Assembly (NCBI RefSeq): GCF_900324465.2
Contig: NC_046616.1
Coordinates: 12,054,547 to 12,118,546 of the forward strand
Origin: Anabas testudineus
Taxonomy: Eukaryota; Chordata; Actinopteri; Anabantiformes; Anabantidae
DNA: 64,000 nt
Direction: 5' to 3'
Part shown: piece by piece, positions 1 through 27,617 of the stretch
Layout: each line of letters starts with the position of its first letter
Numbering within the stretch: position 1 is the first letter of the stretch
The notes under the pieces: generated by a model
Databases searched by the model: none
What the model was told of the DNA's origin: nothing
Seen by the model: the letters and a program-made list of their open reading frames with translations, nothing else
Translations under genes and position numbers: made by a program

Positions 1-4474
<4,474 letters not shown>

Positions 4475-4560
4475 GTTGGCTGCACTCGTAGCTTAGCCGT
4501 TAGCCACACCGCCGCTGATCGAATGTTCCACGCATGCGCACTGGCTCGTTTTGCTCAAGG
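4475..4560 (-). promoter_or_regulatory. srpk1 5' UTR and core promoter with NRF1-like site
   Basis: Sequence directly upstream of the srpk1 start codon. It holds CGCATGCGCA at 4531-4540, close to the NRF1 consensus (YGCGCAYGCGCR), which is common in housekeeping promoters without a TATA box. No TATA box is visible. The transcription start is inferred, not seen. Confidence 0.5.
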
Positions 4561-5258
4561 GGAGCTTCCCCAGTGATCAAGCCTCCACCTGAGCATCAAC
4601 ACATTTTTATGGATTTTACTAAAAGTGAAGCTGCAGGTAACACGTTGCATGGCCGGAGCAGACTATTAGGTGGCCCGTGGGCTAATTTTAGATGTTGAAC
4701 ACCAATTGTGGTGATCTGGTAACACACCACCTTATTTAGGAACATGTACCCAGTGTGCACCTGGCTTCTCTGCAAAAAAGGGTTTTAATTGAAATTGAAC
4801 TTAAATTGCTGAAAATCTTTAAAATGCACGGTTAATTAAATGAAATATATACTTAATATTAATAGATTTTAATTAATCTGAAGCAGTTTTAACTTCCAAG
4901 TATCAAGTATAACAAATGCTCTATGACAAGCAGGAAAGCCAGACAGTACATGGTACTGCACATTATGACAACAACAGGCCCCTGAGCACAAAAAAGGACT
5001 TACCATCCCATCAATACAGGACCATCACATCTTCTCTTTAATTTTACAGCAGGTAAGGATGGAGCTAACATTCAGTTATATATTGTTTCTATTTATGGAC
5101 TGCTGGATAATTTGTGAATTTTCCCCCAGGGGTGAATCAAGTGTGAGTTTGTGTTACATCAATTAACACATCACATTATTTCTTTGTTGTATTTAGTTTT
5201 TTTTTTATCTGGATATGCAAAGTAGTAAATGATTAAATGCAATAACCGTTGAAGTTCA

Positions 5259-5367
5259 GCATCCTGCTTATTAGAGATGCTGGGGGTATTCCTGTCACAA
5301 GCATTATCTGCTAAACTTGGTTTATATTTGTGAAGCTTGTGTCAAAGGGAGTATGGCGACAGAGCAA
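5259..5367 (-). pseudogene. Stray, decayed copy of mapk14 alternative exon 9b with intron flank
   Basis: Aligns without gaps to 9606-9714, with 10 mismatches in 109 positions (about 91%). The copy covers most of the 80-nt alternative exon 9b and about 40 bp of the intron before it. It has the same orientation as mapk14 and lies 2.1 kb past the gene's last coding exon. The copy cannot work as an exon: the acceptor AG has become AA, and the frame holds a TAG where exon 9b has CAG. The exon end with its donor is not included. Flanking sequence on both sides is unrelated to the intron around exon 9b. It may be a small segmental duplication or what is left of a larger tandem duplication. Confidence 0.85.
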
Positions 5368-5417
5368 TGTGAAGAACTATGAAGTATCGGTAGCAGAAAA
5401 TGGAAGCGGTCAAGCAA

Positions 5418-5468
5418 GGTAAAAGTACACCAGACTACTGGAGTAAATGTACTTGGTTACTTCGCGTG
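5418..5468. repeat. AGTAC-rich interspersed repeat fragment
   Basis: Contains AAAAGTACACCAGACTACTG and GAGTAAATGTACTTGGTTAC. The second string closely matches the repeat at 28624-28650 (GAGTAAATGTACTTCGTTAC). This type of motif is common in percomorph fish genomes. Confidence 0.5.
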
Positions 5469-6398
5469 ACAAACTGCCAGGTGGTTTACACAAACAATAC
5501 AAACTGGAAGTCTCTAATGGTGTATCATATCTTCTAATGTGTCTTCATTGTCCACGATCTCTGACAGGTCTAATGAGCTTCATATGCTTTGGGGTTTGCA
5601 TTTGTAGATATAATGTAATATACTTTCCAAATAATAATGATTTCTGCCAACAGAGTGGTGCAGCGATGTCCTCCATCAAAATTAAAGTGATTGTGAAATG
5701 TGTGAAACGTTTCCCTGTGCACAACTTCACATGGGATCTGCACTCCGAGCAACAAATCCATCAAACAACTGGTTTGTAAAGTTACTGCTCAAAGAATGTG
5801 CAAAAAACAATTATGGCAAATTAAAATAACTTGCATTCCGTTTGTGAATTCATTATGTAGTTATGCAGATTTGTGGTGAGAACATCTCATTAAATATCTC
5901 AAGTCAAATTATTCTTCTTAAAGATAACAAAGCAGCAAAATGACGAGAATTAATAGAAAAGAAAAGTGATAATGTTAATTTTATGCTTAACCAGACCTAC
6001 AGACATAGATCCAATGTTTTATCAAAGTGATAATGGAACACAAAAATGCTCATTTGAAGTGTGGTGGCGACTTCAATATGCCATGATAAAACTGCGCTGA
6101 TGTCTATCAACAGCTTCTCTCATGAATCTTTCACTCCTCCACCTTTCACAGGTCATTCAGTGTACTTGACACTTCACTTCAGCAGGGCAAATATATTATC
6201 TGCCATCAATAAAGGTAAAATATGCATTCAAGGACAAACGCATGAGTCATTTCCCTCTTTGTAAATATCATGCACATTCAATGATTGCTTAATACGCATT
6301 TGAAATCACTGACCCTGCTCAAAAATGGTTTTGTAAATTAAAAAATAAAACTTTCTGTAGAGGCAATTAAGGAAACATGGGCTTCATAAAAATAAGTC

Positions 6399-6404
6399 TT
6401 TATT
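6399..6404 (-). terminator. mapk14 polyadenylation signal
   Basis: AATAAA on the minus strand, about 1.05 kb beyond the mapk14 stop codon. This implies a 3' UTR of roughly 6380-7459. That stretch is AT-rich, has a short CA run near 6590-6610 and shows no coding signal. Confidence 0.6.
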
Positions 6405-7459
6405 TGTTAAACAAAGGACTCAAGATAGTAATTACTCTGCTGGACTGAAAATAGTTTAAGGGATCTTTCATTTGTTTATAAATACCACCTCCACAAAGTA
6501 TAAATACATTTGAAATCCCTCTTTTAGACATTTAAGCAGTATTTCTATTAGAGACTTCAGCATGACACTTAAAAATCCTGTAAACCAACAACACACACAC
6601 GCAGACACACACAATATCTTTAAGTGATGTACATGCTAAAAGTGATTGCTCCATAACATAGCCACAGAAAATCAGATTTCAACAATATGGCACAGATATT
6701 TACATTTTTTTTAAATTGAACATGTACCATTTAATATCTCTCTCCTATTTGAAAAGCACTGTCCTTAAACAGCCGAGGCTCAGATTTGTCTGTGTAGGTA
6801 AAATATATTTCAGTGTCTAACGGGGGATCTAAACTACCTTGGGCGTGAAATTTAGCTGGTGACCACTACACAGAACAAGTACAATCTCAATTTGTTACAC
6901 ATAAAACATCAAATCTGTCACAGATGTGAAAGTTCTTCAAAACTGAATCAGAATCATTTTAGAGATATATGTGACTCGGTGCTATATGTGACAGCCTGGC
7001 AGGGTAAGTGGTAGACTAGCATATCCTTTTTCAACTGATAGACAGCTTATTCATAAATTAATGAATACAAATGTAAAATTAAAATAAAAAAAAAGCACAG
7101 CTCTAGGTCCAGATGTTTCAGCATCTCAGAGTCACAGTGATGAGTCAAAGGTTGAATTTTTTAAAAAACATCTAAAGAGTATAAAATTATTGCAGCTATT
7201 GATAAGAAGTGACCTTTACCAGCATCAGTGGTTCATAAATAAGATTATGATGACTGGTTGCGCTCCTTACATCCCTGCGCTGGTAGTGAGCCCCTTACAA
7301 AAGCTGATCATAGAGAAAATGTTCTCGATTAATAAAAACTGACGAAGGCTGGTAGGCACTCTGATACAAGTGTGTCTGACAGTTTAACTAATGCACATGT
7401 CCGAGGGTGTTAGAAATTTGTATTTTGGATACTGGGGTCGATGTGGATAACACGTTTCA

Positions 7460-18115
<10,656 letters not shown>

Positions 18116-18596
18116 AGGACCTACTTATGTCAAAGATATTTTTTTAAATGATGTCATTTTACTTTTACTTAAGTTTAAGATGTGAAGTGATTATGCAGAT
18201 GTTGTAGCTATTTGAGTAAAGCAACAGAAAAACAATGAAGGTTTAGCATTCAAAAATGTACTTTATGTTATTGGTACTTTTACTCTACTACAATTGAATT
18301 AATAAGTGATTATGTATTATTATGGATGATCCATAATATAATAATAATATACGAAAAGTGGCTATGGTGGTGGTGTTAGTTGTTTTCTTCACTTTCTATT
18401 CCATATTTTTCTTTCACTTTTCAGTTTGTCAAACACCTCTGAATGAGACCTAGATGTGCTAATGCCCTGTAAATTCAACAATCTTGTCAATCGTCCGTAC
18501 AGTATTCTTCTATAGCATGTGCACATACGTGTTTCTGAATACCCCGATTGTTCCTTTGTTAATTAAACCAAAAACAATAAATATACTTTTGTTTAA

Positions 18597-18626
18597 AGCC
18601 ATGACATCACAAATTATGTCATGGCT
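18597..18626. repeat. Perfect 11-bp inverted repeat (small hairpin)
   Basis: AGCCATGACAT, an 8-base loop, then ATGTCATGGCT. It lies about 95 bp beyond the likely elapor1 polyadenylation signal. It could mark transcript ends or be chance. Confidence 0.8.
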
Positions 18627-18719
18627 AATGTAATTATTTCCATGCTTTGATCTTATGTAGAACACTTGAAGGCAGTATTCATTCATTTTTAATTCCAGGA
18701 GATGCACATCTTTTGTTGT

Positions 18720-18725
18720 TTTATT
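18720..18725 (-). terminator. Probable elapor1 polyadenylation signal
   Basis: AATAAA on the minus strand, 586 bp past the elapor1 stop. The choice among AT-rich candidates is uncertain. Confidence 0.35.
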
Positions 18726-19310
18726 GCAGAAAATATCTTTACTGCACAATAGAACTAGATAATATCTGCTAATATCTTCTTTGGTGCAGCATCAATTTAC
18801 AGCAAAGGCTGTAACAATGTAATTCACATGTTGAAAAACAACATAAAACTGAACTATATAGCTGGTCTAATATATATTAAAAAAAAATAGAGTAGGATGA
18901 TGAAAAAAAAAATTTAAACAGAAAGGCAAAAAAAATGAAATACACACTAGTTAAAAGTTATGGAAAACATCATAAAAGGAAAATACAGTCTCACACATGT
19001 ACAAAAAGTGTAACTTTATCCACAGTTTGGGTCTTAGATCATTTTAAAAGACACACTGAAAGCCTTGAAAATACAGAATATCACCAATATGGAGATTTTC
19101 TATTTCAGCATTAGGTTCGCAAACCTAACATTTGACTCTAAATAAAACTGTGACCCTTTTTTAAAACTCCCTCCGTAAATCCAAATCTTTCACAATAAAT
19201 AAAATTAATTCACAGCCACAATCTGTTTTCAAAGATACCTGTTGGAACTGAGCAGATTTTAAAACATCTAGACTTAAAACAGTTTCTCTTCAATCTGCGT
19301 GTCCTCCAAT

Positions 19311-22300
19311 TTAAGCATCATCTGAGTCTTCTTCCTCTCTTTGCCGGAGAGACGATGACGACTTAAGTGGAACTGAGTCAAAACCGTCTGATGATCTCTG
19401 AAAACACATTAACAACATGAAACATGGAGGGCTGCGATATTTGTAGCTCCATTCGCGTTAGGTGGTTACTAACCTCTCGTGAGAAAGATTTCATTTTGGT
19501 GAAGAAGGATTTCTTAGTTAGGTCCATGAGGTCGTCCTCTGCGTCCTCCCCTTCCATTATAGCACAGCTGTCTGCAGTGGGAAGCTCACATTCTTTACCC
19601 CCTGTGGTCATCTTCAGCTTTGAGTACTTATACTGCAACCTGCAGATGAAGGATGTCATTGTAGATTAGGTTTTGTCTTTGGATTAGTTTTCATTTTATT
19701 TACTACTGTTACATATGCAATGCTTGTTGCCTCACTTGCGAGTCTTCTTCCAGAAATAACAGCTGAGACCAACAAGTAGCACAGCGGCGATGGATCCTGT
19801 GGAAACACCAAACTTGAGCCATAAATCCAGAGGCACACAAGCGCTGACTTTTTGTGCTGGTAGGGACTCTCCTCCGTAACACTGCAGCGGCTGCTGCCAC
19901 ACATAAGTAGTTCTCTGAAACACAGACAGTGAGATTTGCCTTGATCACTCATCAGTTTATACAATTATTGGACATGTAGCCACTGCCATTGTTTTCTGCC
20001 TGAGCGTTAGTCTCATGTCTGTCCATCAAATATGTGTGTAGCTTCAGTCAGGTGCTGATTAACTTAGCTGATATTAGTACCTCTAAGTATTTCTTTCCAC
20101 ACAGATGGGTTTGTGATGTAGCTGTGATAGGTGTGTGTTGTAGAGGAGGTGAATTGTTTTTGTCATTGTGCAGCACTACCTGTATTCCCTGGATACAAGC
20201 ACTGACAATCTCTTTGTAGTGGTTTTTGGTACAGAGTGGACATGCATGCTGGCTCTGCCACAGAAAGTGGAAACTACAACCATCACACGTCCCCTCTGAG
20301 CAGTTACTGTGAAGAAAAACAAAGGAAGAGAGATGTTTAGAAACTTAATGTGACAAAAATTTGCTCCAATGTATCACTCATCATGTCCATCGCGTATCTA
20401 CAAAGAGCTCTAGCTCAATATGTGACATGATGGTGCCAAAATCACTGTTGAAATACGTAATGTGTCCATTCTTGTCTCATTCTTCCCAGGTCAAAAGTTG
20501 AGCCTTGTCATGATGTATAATACCTTGGCATAGTGATGTGGTCTTTAGCAGTCACTGTGGGACTGCATCTCAGTCTGATGGTAGCTGACCTGCCTTCTTT
20601 ACAAGCCTGAGTCGTCTCACTAGACCTGGAAAAATCACAAACATGTCAAACATAAAGGATATAAATTACAACCTGAGATGATCTGATTGCTTTTTAAGCA
20701 TCAAAGACATTCTACATAAAATGTGATTTCATTTACTTGTAATAAAATATGACATCTGGCAGGCCAGACGTTGCAGGAAACAGCCCATGAGGAGAAGAGA
20801 TGCCGCCCAGGGTCGTGTCAGTGGTCACACCTTCACAAGACAGCACGCTGTTAATAACTCACAATATGACAACTAAACACTAATAGCAGTTCTAATGTTT
20901 GCCATCATGGTCACGTGTGTATGACCAGTCTAAGATTTCCTAGTTAGCAAAAAACATAAAGTAGGCTGATGGGAAAGTATACAACTCATTTGAGGGCAAT
21001 TCATCTAATAAATATAAAAACATTTCTCACAAAACCAAAAATATCTGCCTCAGGGTCACCAGAGTCATTTCTATTGATCCTCTGGCGATCATGGGAATCG
21101 ACACAACATGTCACTGCAATCCATCCAATAGTTGAGATATTTCAGTCCCTTACGCCACATGATCAATGTGGGTAAAATGCAGAGACAACAGTGACCAACA
21201 GTGTTCGTTTTCTTGGATCAGATAAATAAGTAAATGTGAAATTCTGATGCAACACACCACCAGCATGTGTGGCCTTACACAACAGTGGCTCTGCATGTGT
21301 TAAAGTTCATCATATGTAATCGATGTGTATTGCCTTTAATTAATATCTGTATATTTTTAGCACACATTTCAGCAAATCTTTCATAAAAACATATCCTTCC
21401 AATGATACTAATATATGGCTTCAGCATTAAGTTCATACCAATGAGTGAGTCACCAATGAGGAAAGGCTGGGAAGACACGATGCTCTGACTCCTGATTTCA
21501 GAGGGAACCACAGTGGACTGACAGACATAACCTCTGACCTCTCTCCCACTCTCTGTTACATTGTCCACACACGTAGCTGGAACTTGGCCCTGTATGAGAA
21601 AAGCAGCAGGTTAAAAAGGGCGTCACATAAAATTTGCCAAAAAGAGAAAACAGCCACAACTTTCTCACCTCTTTCCCACACAGACCCACACGAAAGTGTT
21701 GGAAATATCTCAGGCCTTTGCTGGTAAAGCGGGGGCTGCTGTTGAACCCAGTGACATTGGACAGAGGAGAGAAATCATAGCGCAGCAGAGTTCCTCCTCT
21801 CGTCTGCATGTCCAATGTACAGTCACTGAGGCAAGAGGAGTAGGCCTGGAGGAAGAAGTCAGGGTGACGATAAGTAAACTGATCAGATGTATTCAGAGTT
21901 TTTCAGCAGACAGGATTTTATTCTCCTTACTTTGTTTCTTATTGTGTTTGGTCCACACTGAATACAAGCGGCCTGTCCAACTGGATGCTGGGCTTTGATG
22001 AAGGTGTTCGGTGGGCAGCTCTTACACTCTCCCGTCCTGTTGACCATGTAGTGTCCCGCTGGACAGGGAACGCAGGCAGAGTCGGCTTTGCCAGAGCTCA
22101 CGGCACAGCGGCGACACTGTGAGGCCACACCTCCGACTACATTGGTGATGTAGATGGAGTAGATCTTTGCAACATCAGCGCTATATTTCCTCTCCTGCAA
22201 AAAAGAGTAACATGAAAGTCAATTTGAGAGCCACCATTGTTATTTTAGAACATGCTTCTAGCTTCCTCTGACATATAATTATAGCTTTTAACAGGTTGTT

Positions 22301-25300
22301 TGTTTGTTGATTTGTAATAAGGTGATGTCCAGACAAAGCAAACAGCACAAAGAGATAATTCAGACTTCCACTGACTTCAACTAAATTGAACCGTAAATGA
22401 AAGTCACAACTTTAAAAATACATTTCAAAAACGAATCTTTAAGGGTTAAAGACTGAAACTGTTTCTCACTGTGTTAAATTTCCCTGTTCGTTGAAATGTC
22501 CAGGCGAAGGTGACGGTGCTGTTGCTCTGGATCAGGTAAGAATACGACTGTTTCCTGTTGCTGCCGTTCCACCGCTCCACTATGTTGTTATTCCACTCGT
22601 TATAACCCTGCAGAGAGACACACACACATCTTATTATATATTTATAAAATCACCAAGCTTAACGTGTGATAATAATATTGTCTATTCACTCACTGCCAGG
22701 AAGAACAATTTGCAGTCAGCTGAACAAATGGTCTCAAAGACGAAGGTGATTCGCGATAGTTCACTCCGTTCTCTGTCCTTGACCGTGGACTGAGGCAGGC
22801 TGTGTGTGAGTGACAGGTTATTCAAGTTTTACTGCACTGCACTGCAAATACTACACTGTACTGCATGTATATTCCCTTCAAGAAGACCAGCTTGACTTCA
22901 CCTGTATCCAGGTACGTTGAGAATGAGCATCAGGTAGTCTGTGTCCTGATCGCCGGGGGTTGTGTAAACATACTCTCCGGCCACCTCCCATGCTGTCATC
23001 ACAAATAAAAACAAGTTAAATAAAGCACAAGTGAGTAAAGGTATTGCTGTGAGCAATTCAAAGTACAATAGTATAGTAAAATAGTAGCACAGTAGTTTGG
23101 TACAATCTTTACTCATTGTCTGCGGTTCATTCAGTAATACTCTAGGATAAGAGTAGTATGAAGACTTACCTGTGTTGTGATTGGAGTTTATGGCCTCTGG
23201 TCTCAAGATTGAGCTTCTCATGTTGCTCGGTATCGTGTTCCACCATTTGTACTCAAAGCCCACCACCGGTTCGGTACCAACAGGGCACTCAGTGCATGCT
23301 GTAAATAAGTCATTTAATTATGTATGTGTAAAGATATAGGCTTTACTATGTAATTGAATTTTAATTAACGCCAAAGTTGTATCTGCATCTATCAGACAAG
23401 AGACTTTAAAATGTAGGAGGTGGGACATAATCCCTCATTAAATACATCATACGTTAATGTATGTATATACACTGTGTGTGGCTTTTCCTAGAAAACACCA
23501 ACATGTTGTAGTAGTAGTCTCCTCTCCTTGGATGATAAAGATGCTCTATCAATATATTTACTTTCTATAGGTTTCCTAGAAATAGTTAATTAGTTACGGT
23601 GTTTCTGAACAAATATTCTCTGTATACTCTTACATACTGTACATGAATCCGCAGTCAATCTGCAAAAAACGCGCACATTAGCCTTGGATCAATCCTACCG
23701 GCAAATGATGAACATCAGACAGGAATGTAAAAAAGTAGTACTGAATCTGCACCTGTTCCATTTGAATAGAAGCCGCTGGTGCAGGGTTCACAGTTGGAGG
23801 AGTTTGTGACAAAGAAACCAGGGTTACATGGCGGACAGGTTTTCTTCTCCCCTGATGCAGGAAGGACCACAGCTCCTTCAATGGTCTCATTGCAGATCTT
23901 AGGTTCAATCCACTTGTACATGAGCTGAGTCTGAGACAAACAACGAACCCGACATGAATACATGAAAAAAAGCTACCACTGGCTCTGTGACATACACACA
24001 ATCAGCCCACATCATTTATATTTAAGGAAACCTAATAGTTGCACCAGATGGCTGTGGCTAGCAGGATTCAGACAATGAAATCTGTCTCTTTGTGTGAACT
24101 CTGCCTCCACGCGTCGGTTTTCCATCTTACCTTTCCCTCAGAGTCACAGGGAGTGTGGGTGTAGAAATAGTCGCTGTTTGTACATGGTGGTCTCGGTTTG
24201 CAGCTCCCTGAACCAGCCTCTGGAAAAATAGAAACCAGGGCAGGGGAAACAGCCAACGGGCACGAGGAAAAACACACATCAAGATCCAGTGATAAGATAA
24301 CTCTGTAACCACTTAAGCAGTAAGTGCCTTGTTTGCATGCAGATTACTTTACACATGTGTGTGAGGCAACATGCAAATACATAATAGTTGTAAGTTTAGA
24401 CACATCTACGAGAACGGTGTCAAGTTATGAAACACACTGGTAGGTGATATGACTCTGTGGACTGAGCATTAAAAATGCAAACTGGCATACCTGAATATTT
24501 GCCCTGTTCACACTGATGGCAAACAGTTGCGCCCTTTGTGGAGTAGGTATCAGCAGGACATGGGGCACAGCGGGCAGATCCTGGCTTTGTGCTGTGGGTA
24601 CCGGGTTTGCAATGAAAACACTCTGATGTGTAGGCTACCCCTGGAGGACAATGATAAATCAACTTTTAATGATTAACAGGAAAAAAGGGTTGAGGAGTGA
24701 ACAAATGTTTGGAACTGCTGCACATGACACACTGCAGGCGTTGATCTACCTGAGATGGCAATGTTTCTTAACAGCACAGGTTTCACAGCACTGTCTAGCA
24801 CAGTATATGTAGTCGTTCTCCAGTACAGCACGTTGTTTCCTTTGTTGAGCTCTACCTGCACAGGTTGGTCCGAAAAAAGAGAGAGGAGAACAAAATGAAA
24901 GCTGTTTGCCAGCAAGTGAACAGAAGTGCTAAAGGTGCACGTGGACAAACCGTGTGTTGACTCCAGTCCTTTTCAGAGATCTTCATCCACCGGCTTGCAG
25001 AGGCTGTGGACTGACACTGGTCATTCTGAACCTTCAAACGTGGAGAGAAGAACGAGAAACAATGAGAAAAATATTCTAGCTGAAATGAGCAACCTTTGTC
25101 AACAACAACCATTTTGAATCACTTACAAAGAATTCAAAGTAGATACTGTTGTCAGGGTAGAAATATTCAAAGAACACAGTTCCAGGTTTCTTCAGGCTCA
25201 CAGCATAGGACAGCGTCGCGGTGCACTCGTCCATGTTTGAGGCTACATAATCCCCCTTTGGTGTCCAGGTTGAACTACAAAAAATATTAACGGCAGAAAA

Positions 25301-27617
25301 CGAGTGATGAGCTGAGCTGAAACCACTGAGCAATTTAATCAATCAAGTCACAATGACAAAACCACTTTTATGTTGAAACAAGTATGTACTAACTTGGAGC
25401 AGTCCGTGTGGGCATTCCAGTCATTCACCGTCACCCCCTGTGTGACAAAACCTGTCGGCAGGCTGTCCCATTCATCGAAGGCTACGCCGGTGCCCAGAGA
25501 GTAGGTACCTGCAGCACACTTTTGACACTTCTGCGACCTCATGTCAAGGAACTCTCCCTCACTACAGGAGAAAGCTACGAGAGAAATGGCAACGCACAGA
25601 TGCAATCTATTATTTACATGTTAAAGCTTCCATACAGATTGACAGTGTGCAGAAAATATAAAAGACGGTGAAGTAGGATACTCACTGCACTGAGTGCCTT
25701 TGACTGGATCTGGTAGACCTGTGCATGTGTCAGCTTTGTTGGGAATTGCCACTCTCCATCGTGACCCGAGTACATCACACTCTGTGTACTCAAAGTGATA
25801 ATCTGACTGCAGAGACAAAAACCACAGGTGTGAGTTTCACACAGCGGGATAACAAAAACATCTACAGCATTCACACATCTGGAAACTGGAGTTTTAGCTA
25901 CAAAATGCCAAGACACTGAAAAATGTTAATTTCTCTCGTCTCAGCCCAATGTGACATTTTCAAAAGTCTTCTTTGTCAGACCAACAGAAATATATTCAGT
26001 TTATTGTTGTTTAGTTTCACATTCAAGAAAAAAATCCTAGAATTATGACTTGACTATCCTAATTGGTTGGCACTTTATACTGTATTTATTCTTTAAATCC
26101 TGTAGTTTTAAAAGAGAGCCTGTGAAAAGGAAGTGAAGCTGGGTCATCAGATTGTTTTAAACTAATTGTATCTGGATTTTTTTTTTCCCACCACTAGTCC
26201 AGCCTCTTTCACAAATAAAAGTTTAGGCAAATATTTGCAGAGGAGGCATTTCTCAACTGTCACTGTAATCTCACTCTTGAAGCTACTGCTCTGCACCTTT
26301 AGGGTTTATTAGCCAAGAACAAACATTCAATTTTAGTGTTGTCATAGGACTTTGGTGACAGCAGGAGCTCAGGTGCAAAGCTTTTTCTGTATCTGTCACA
26401 TTTTTACACCTTTTGGAAATACTTTTTAAGTAGGTGACTGATAAACTCTGTCCCACCCGTACTAATCTTATTTGGGATGCGATATGACTTTAAAGGTTAC
26501 ATTCTTAATCTGACACAGTGTAATCTCAGGATTTGGTCGCTGGTCAACAGCAGGTTGTATTTTTCCTGGGAAGATCACTCAGCACTGAGGCAAGCCCACA
26601 CCGCCTCATGGGATTAATGGTTAACAGAAACACAGCGGCAGCAGCAGCAGCACTCCTCTGAGCCTGTGTTTTCGATTAGAGCTGCTACATTAGCTGTGGT
26701 CTGGGTATCGGATGAACATGGAAAGATCTGATGTAAAAATGTATCAAGGTGGAGATGTACTGAAGCCTAATCACCTTTTACACAAACACACGGAAACCAA
26801 GGAAACAGGACATCGTGACCACCGTACCTCACGGTCACCAGACTGGCACGGAAACAAAAACACCTGCTGAAAGCAGCTGCTACAAGAGTTCAACCTTTAT
26901 TAGCTCACTAAACCTAAAATAAAAGCCCACAGGCCTCTAGTGCTACTCACCCTAAAGTAACGCCCAAGATATTCTGATAAAAACAAAACATTTTGAATAT
27001 TATCGCACATTACTGTTGTTATGCAAAGTGAAAACAGACACAGAAGGATGACGAGAGCACAAGCAGATATGGGAGTTTTAGTAAAACTAATTTTGATAAC
27101 GACACTGATAACTAGACTGAAGTGAGGAAATATGTCAGACTCAATGTAACATGTGTCCAGTTCCCACACACAATATATGTCCCTGGATGTGACAGAACAA
27201 AGGCTGAAATGAAAACGTCCATTTAAGTTTTGTTTCTTCATTTTAAGACGATAAGAAGATGTTTTCCATCAGCACAAATTTAAACAGCCTTTGAACCAGT
27301 TTTCTATGTCCTTCTTTATCAGTCATATCAGTAATTGGGTCAAAGTGAGTATAAGGCTTGTTTTCTTAATATTATAAATATTTATGATATATTTATTTAT
27401 ATAAAACACGTTTGATTTCCTAGATTTGAAATTAATGTATTCATTATTTCCAGCTTTTTACTACTGACACAATTTATTGATAAGGTTGTATATTCAGACA
27501 GGTAGCAGCTATTAAACTATTAGAACTCACCTCTTTGCACATGGGCAAATCCGCAGAAGTTCGTGCAAACAGCAGCCACAGTATGAAGTGGCTCAGGTGA
27601 CCCGGGCCTCGCTGCAT
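19311..27617 (-). CDS. elapor1: ELAPOR1 (KIAA1324/EIG121), endosome-lysosome transmembrane protein
   Basis: Type I membrane protein linked to autophagy and endolysosomal trafficking. Coding exons: 27617-27531, 25806-25686, 25574-25394, 25274-25127, 25031-24951, 24855-24750, 24640-24491, 24219-24131, 23930-23753, 23298-23170, 22992-22902, 22799-22694, 22607-22470, 22194-21931, 21845-21669, 21589-21439, 20830-20737, 20625-20524, 20306-20180, 19914-19736, 19639-19474 and 19397-19311. Sum 2952 nt, 983 aa (human about 1013). Residues 1-25 look like a signal peptide ([13 protein letters not shown]). Cysteine-rich EGF/TNFR-like stretches follow ([27 protein letters not shown]). A transmembrane helix lies near the C-terminus ([20 protein letters not shown]). 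The tail contains [11 protein letters not shown] and [11 protein letters not shown]. The tail and linkage to cfap276 favour ELAPOR1 over ELAPOR2. Confidence 0.93.
25807..27530. other. elapor1 intron 1
   Basis: About 1.7 kb between the signal-peptide exon and the second exon. I see no exon, RNA gene or mobile element apart from a short CAG-rich patch near 26636-26652. Confidence 0.6.

Larger units (their letters stand above)
4561..6398. other. Spacer between srpk1 and mapk14
   Basis: Mostly AT-rich, with no supported coding gene. It contains the decayed mapk14 exon copy (5259-5367) and an AGTAC-rich repeat (about 5418-5468). In human, SLC26A8 lies between SRPK1 and MAPK14. None of its exons is recognisable here. 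Confidence 0.6.
18116..19310. other. Spacer between mapk14 and elapor1, including elapor1 3' UTR
   Basis: AT-rich and without supported coding sequence. The elapor1 3' UTR probably occupies 18700-19310, with a minus-strand AATAAA at 18720-18725. An 11-bp perfect inverted repeat lies at 18597-18626. Confidence 0.5.

Noticed and set aside
21696-21998. 100-residue plus-strand open frame
   Set aside because: It lies opposite elapor1 exons and is a shadow of real coding sequence.
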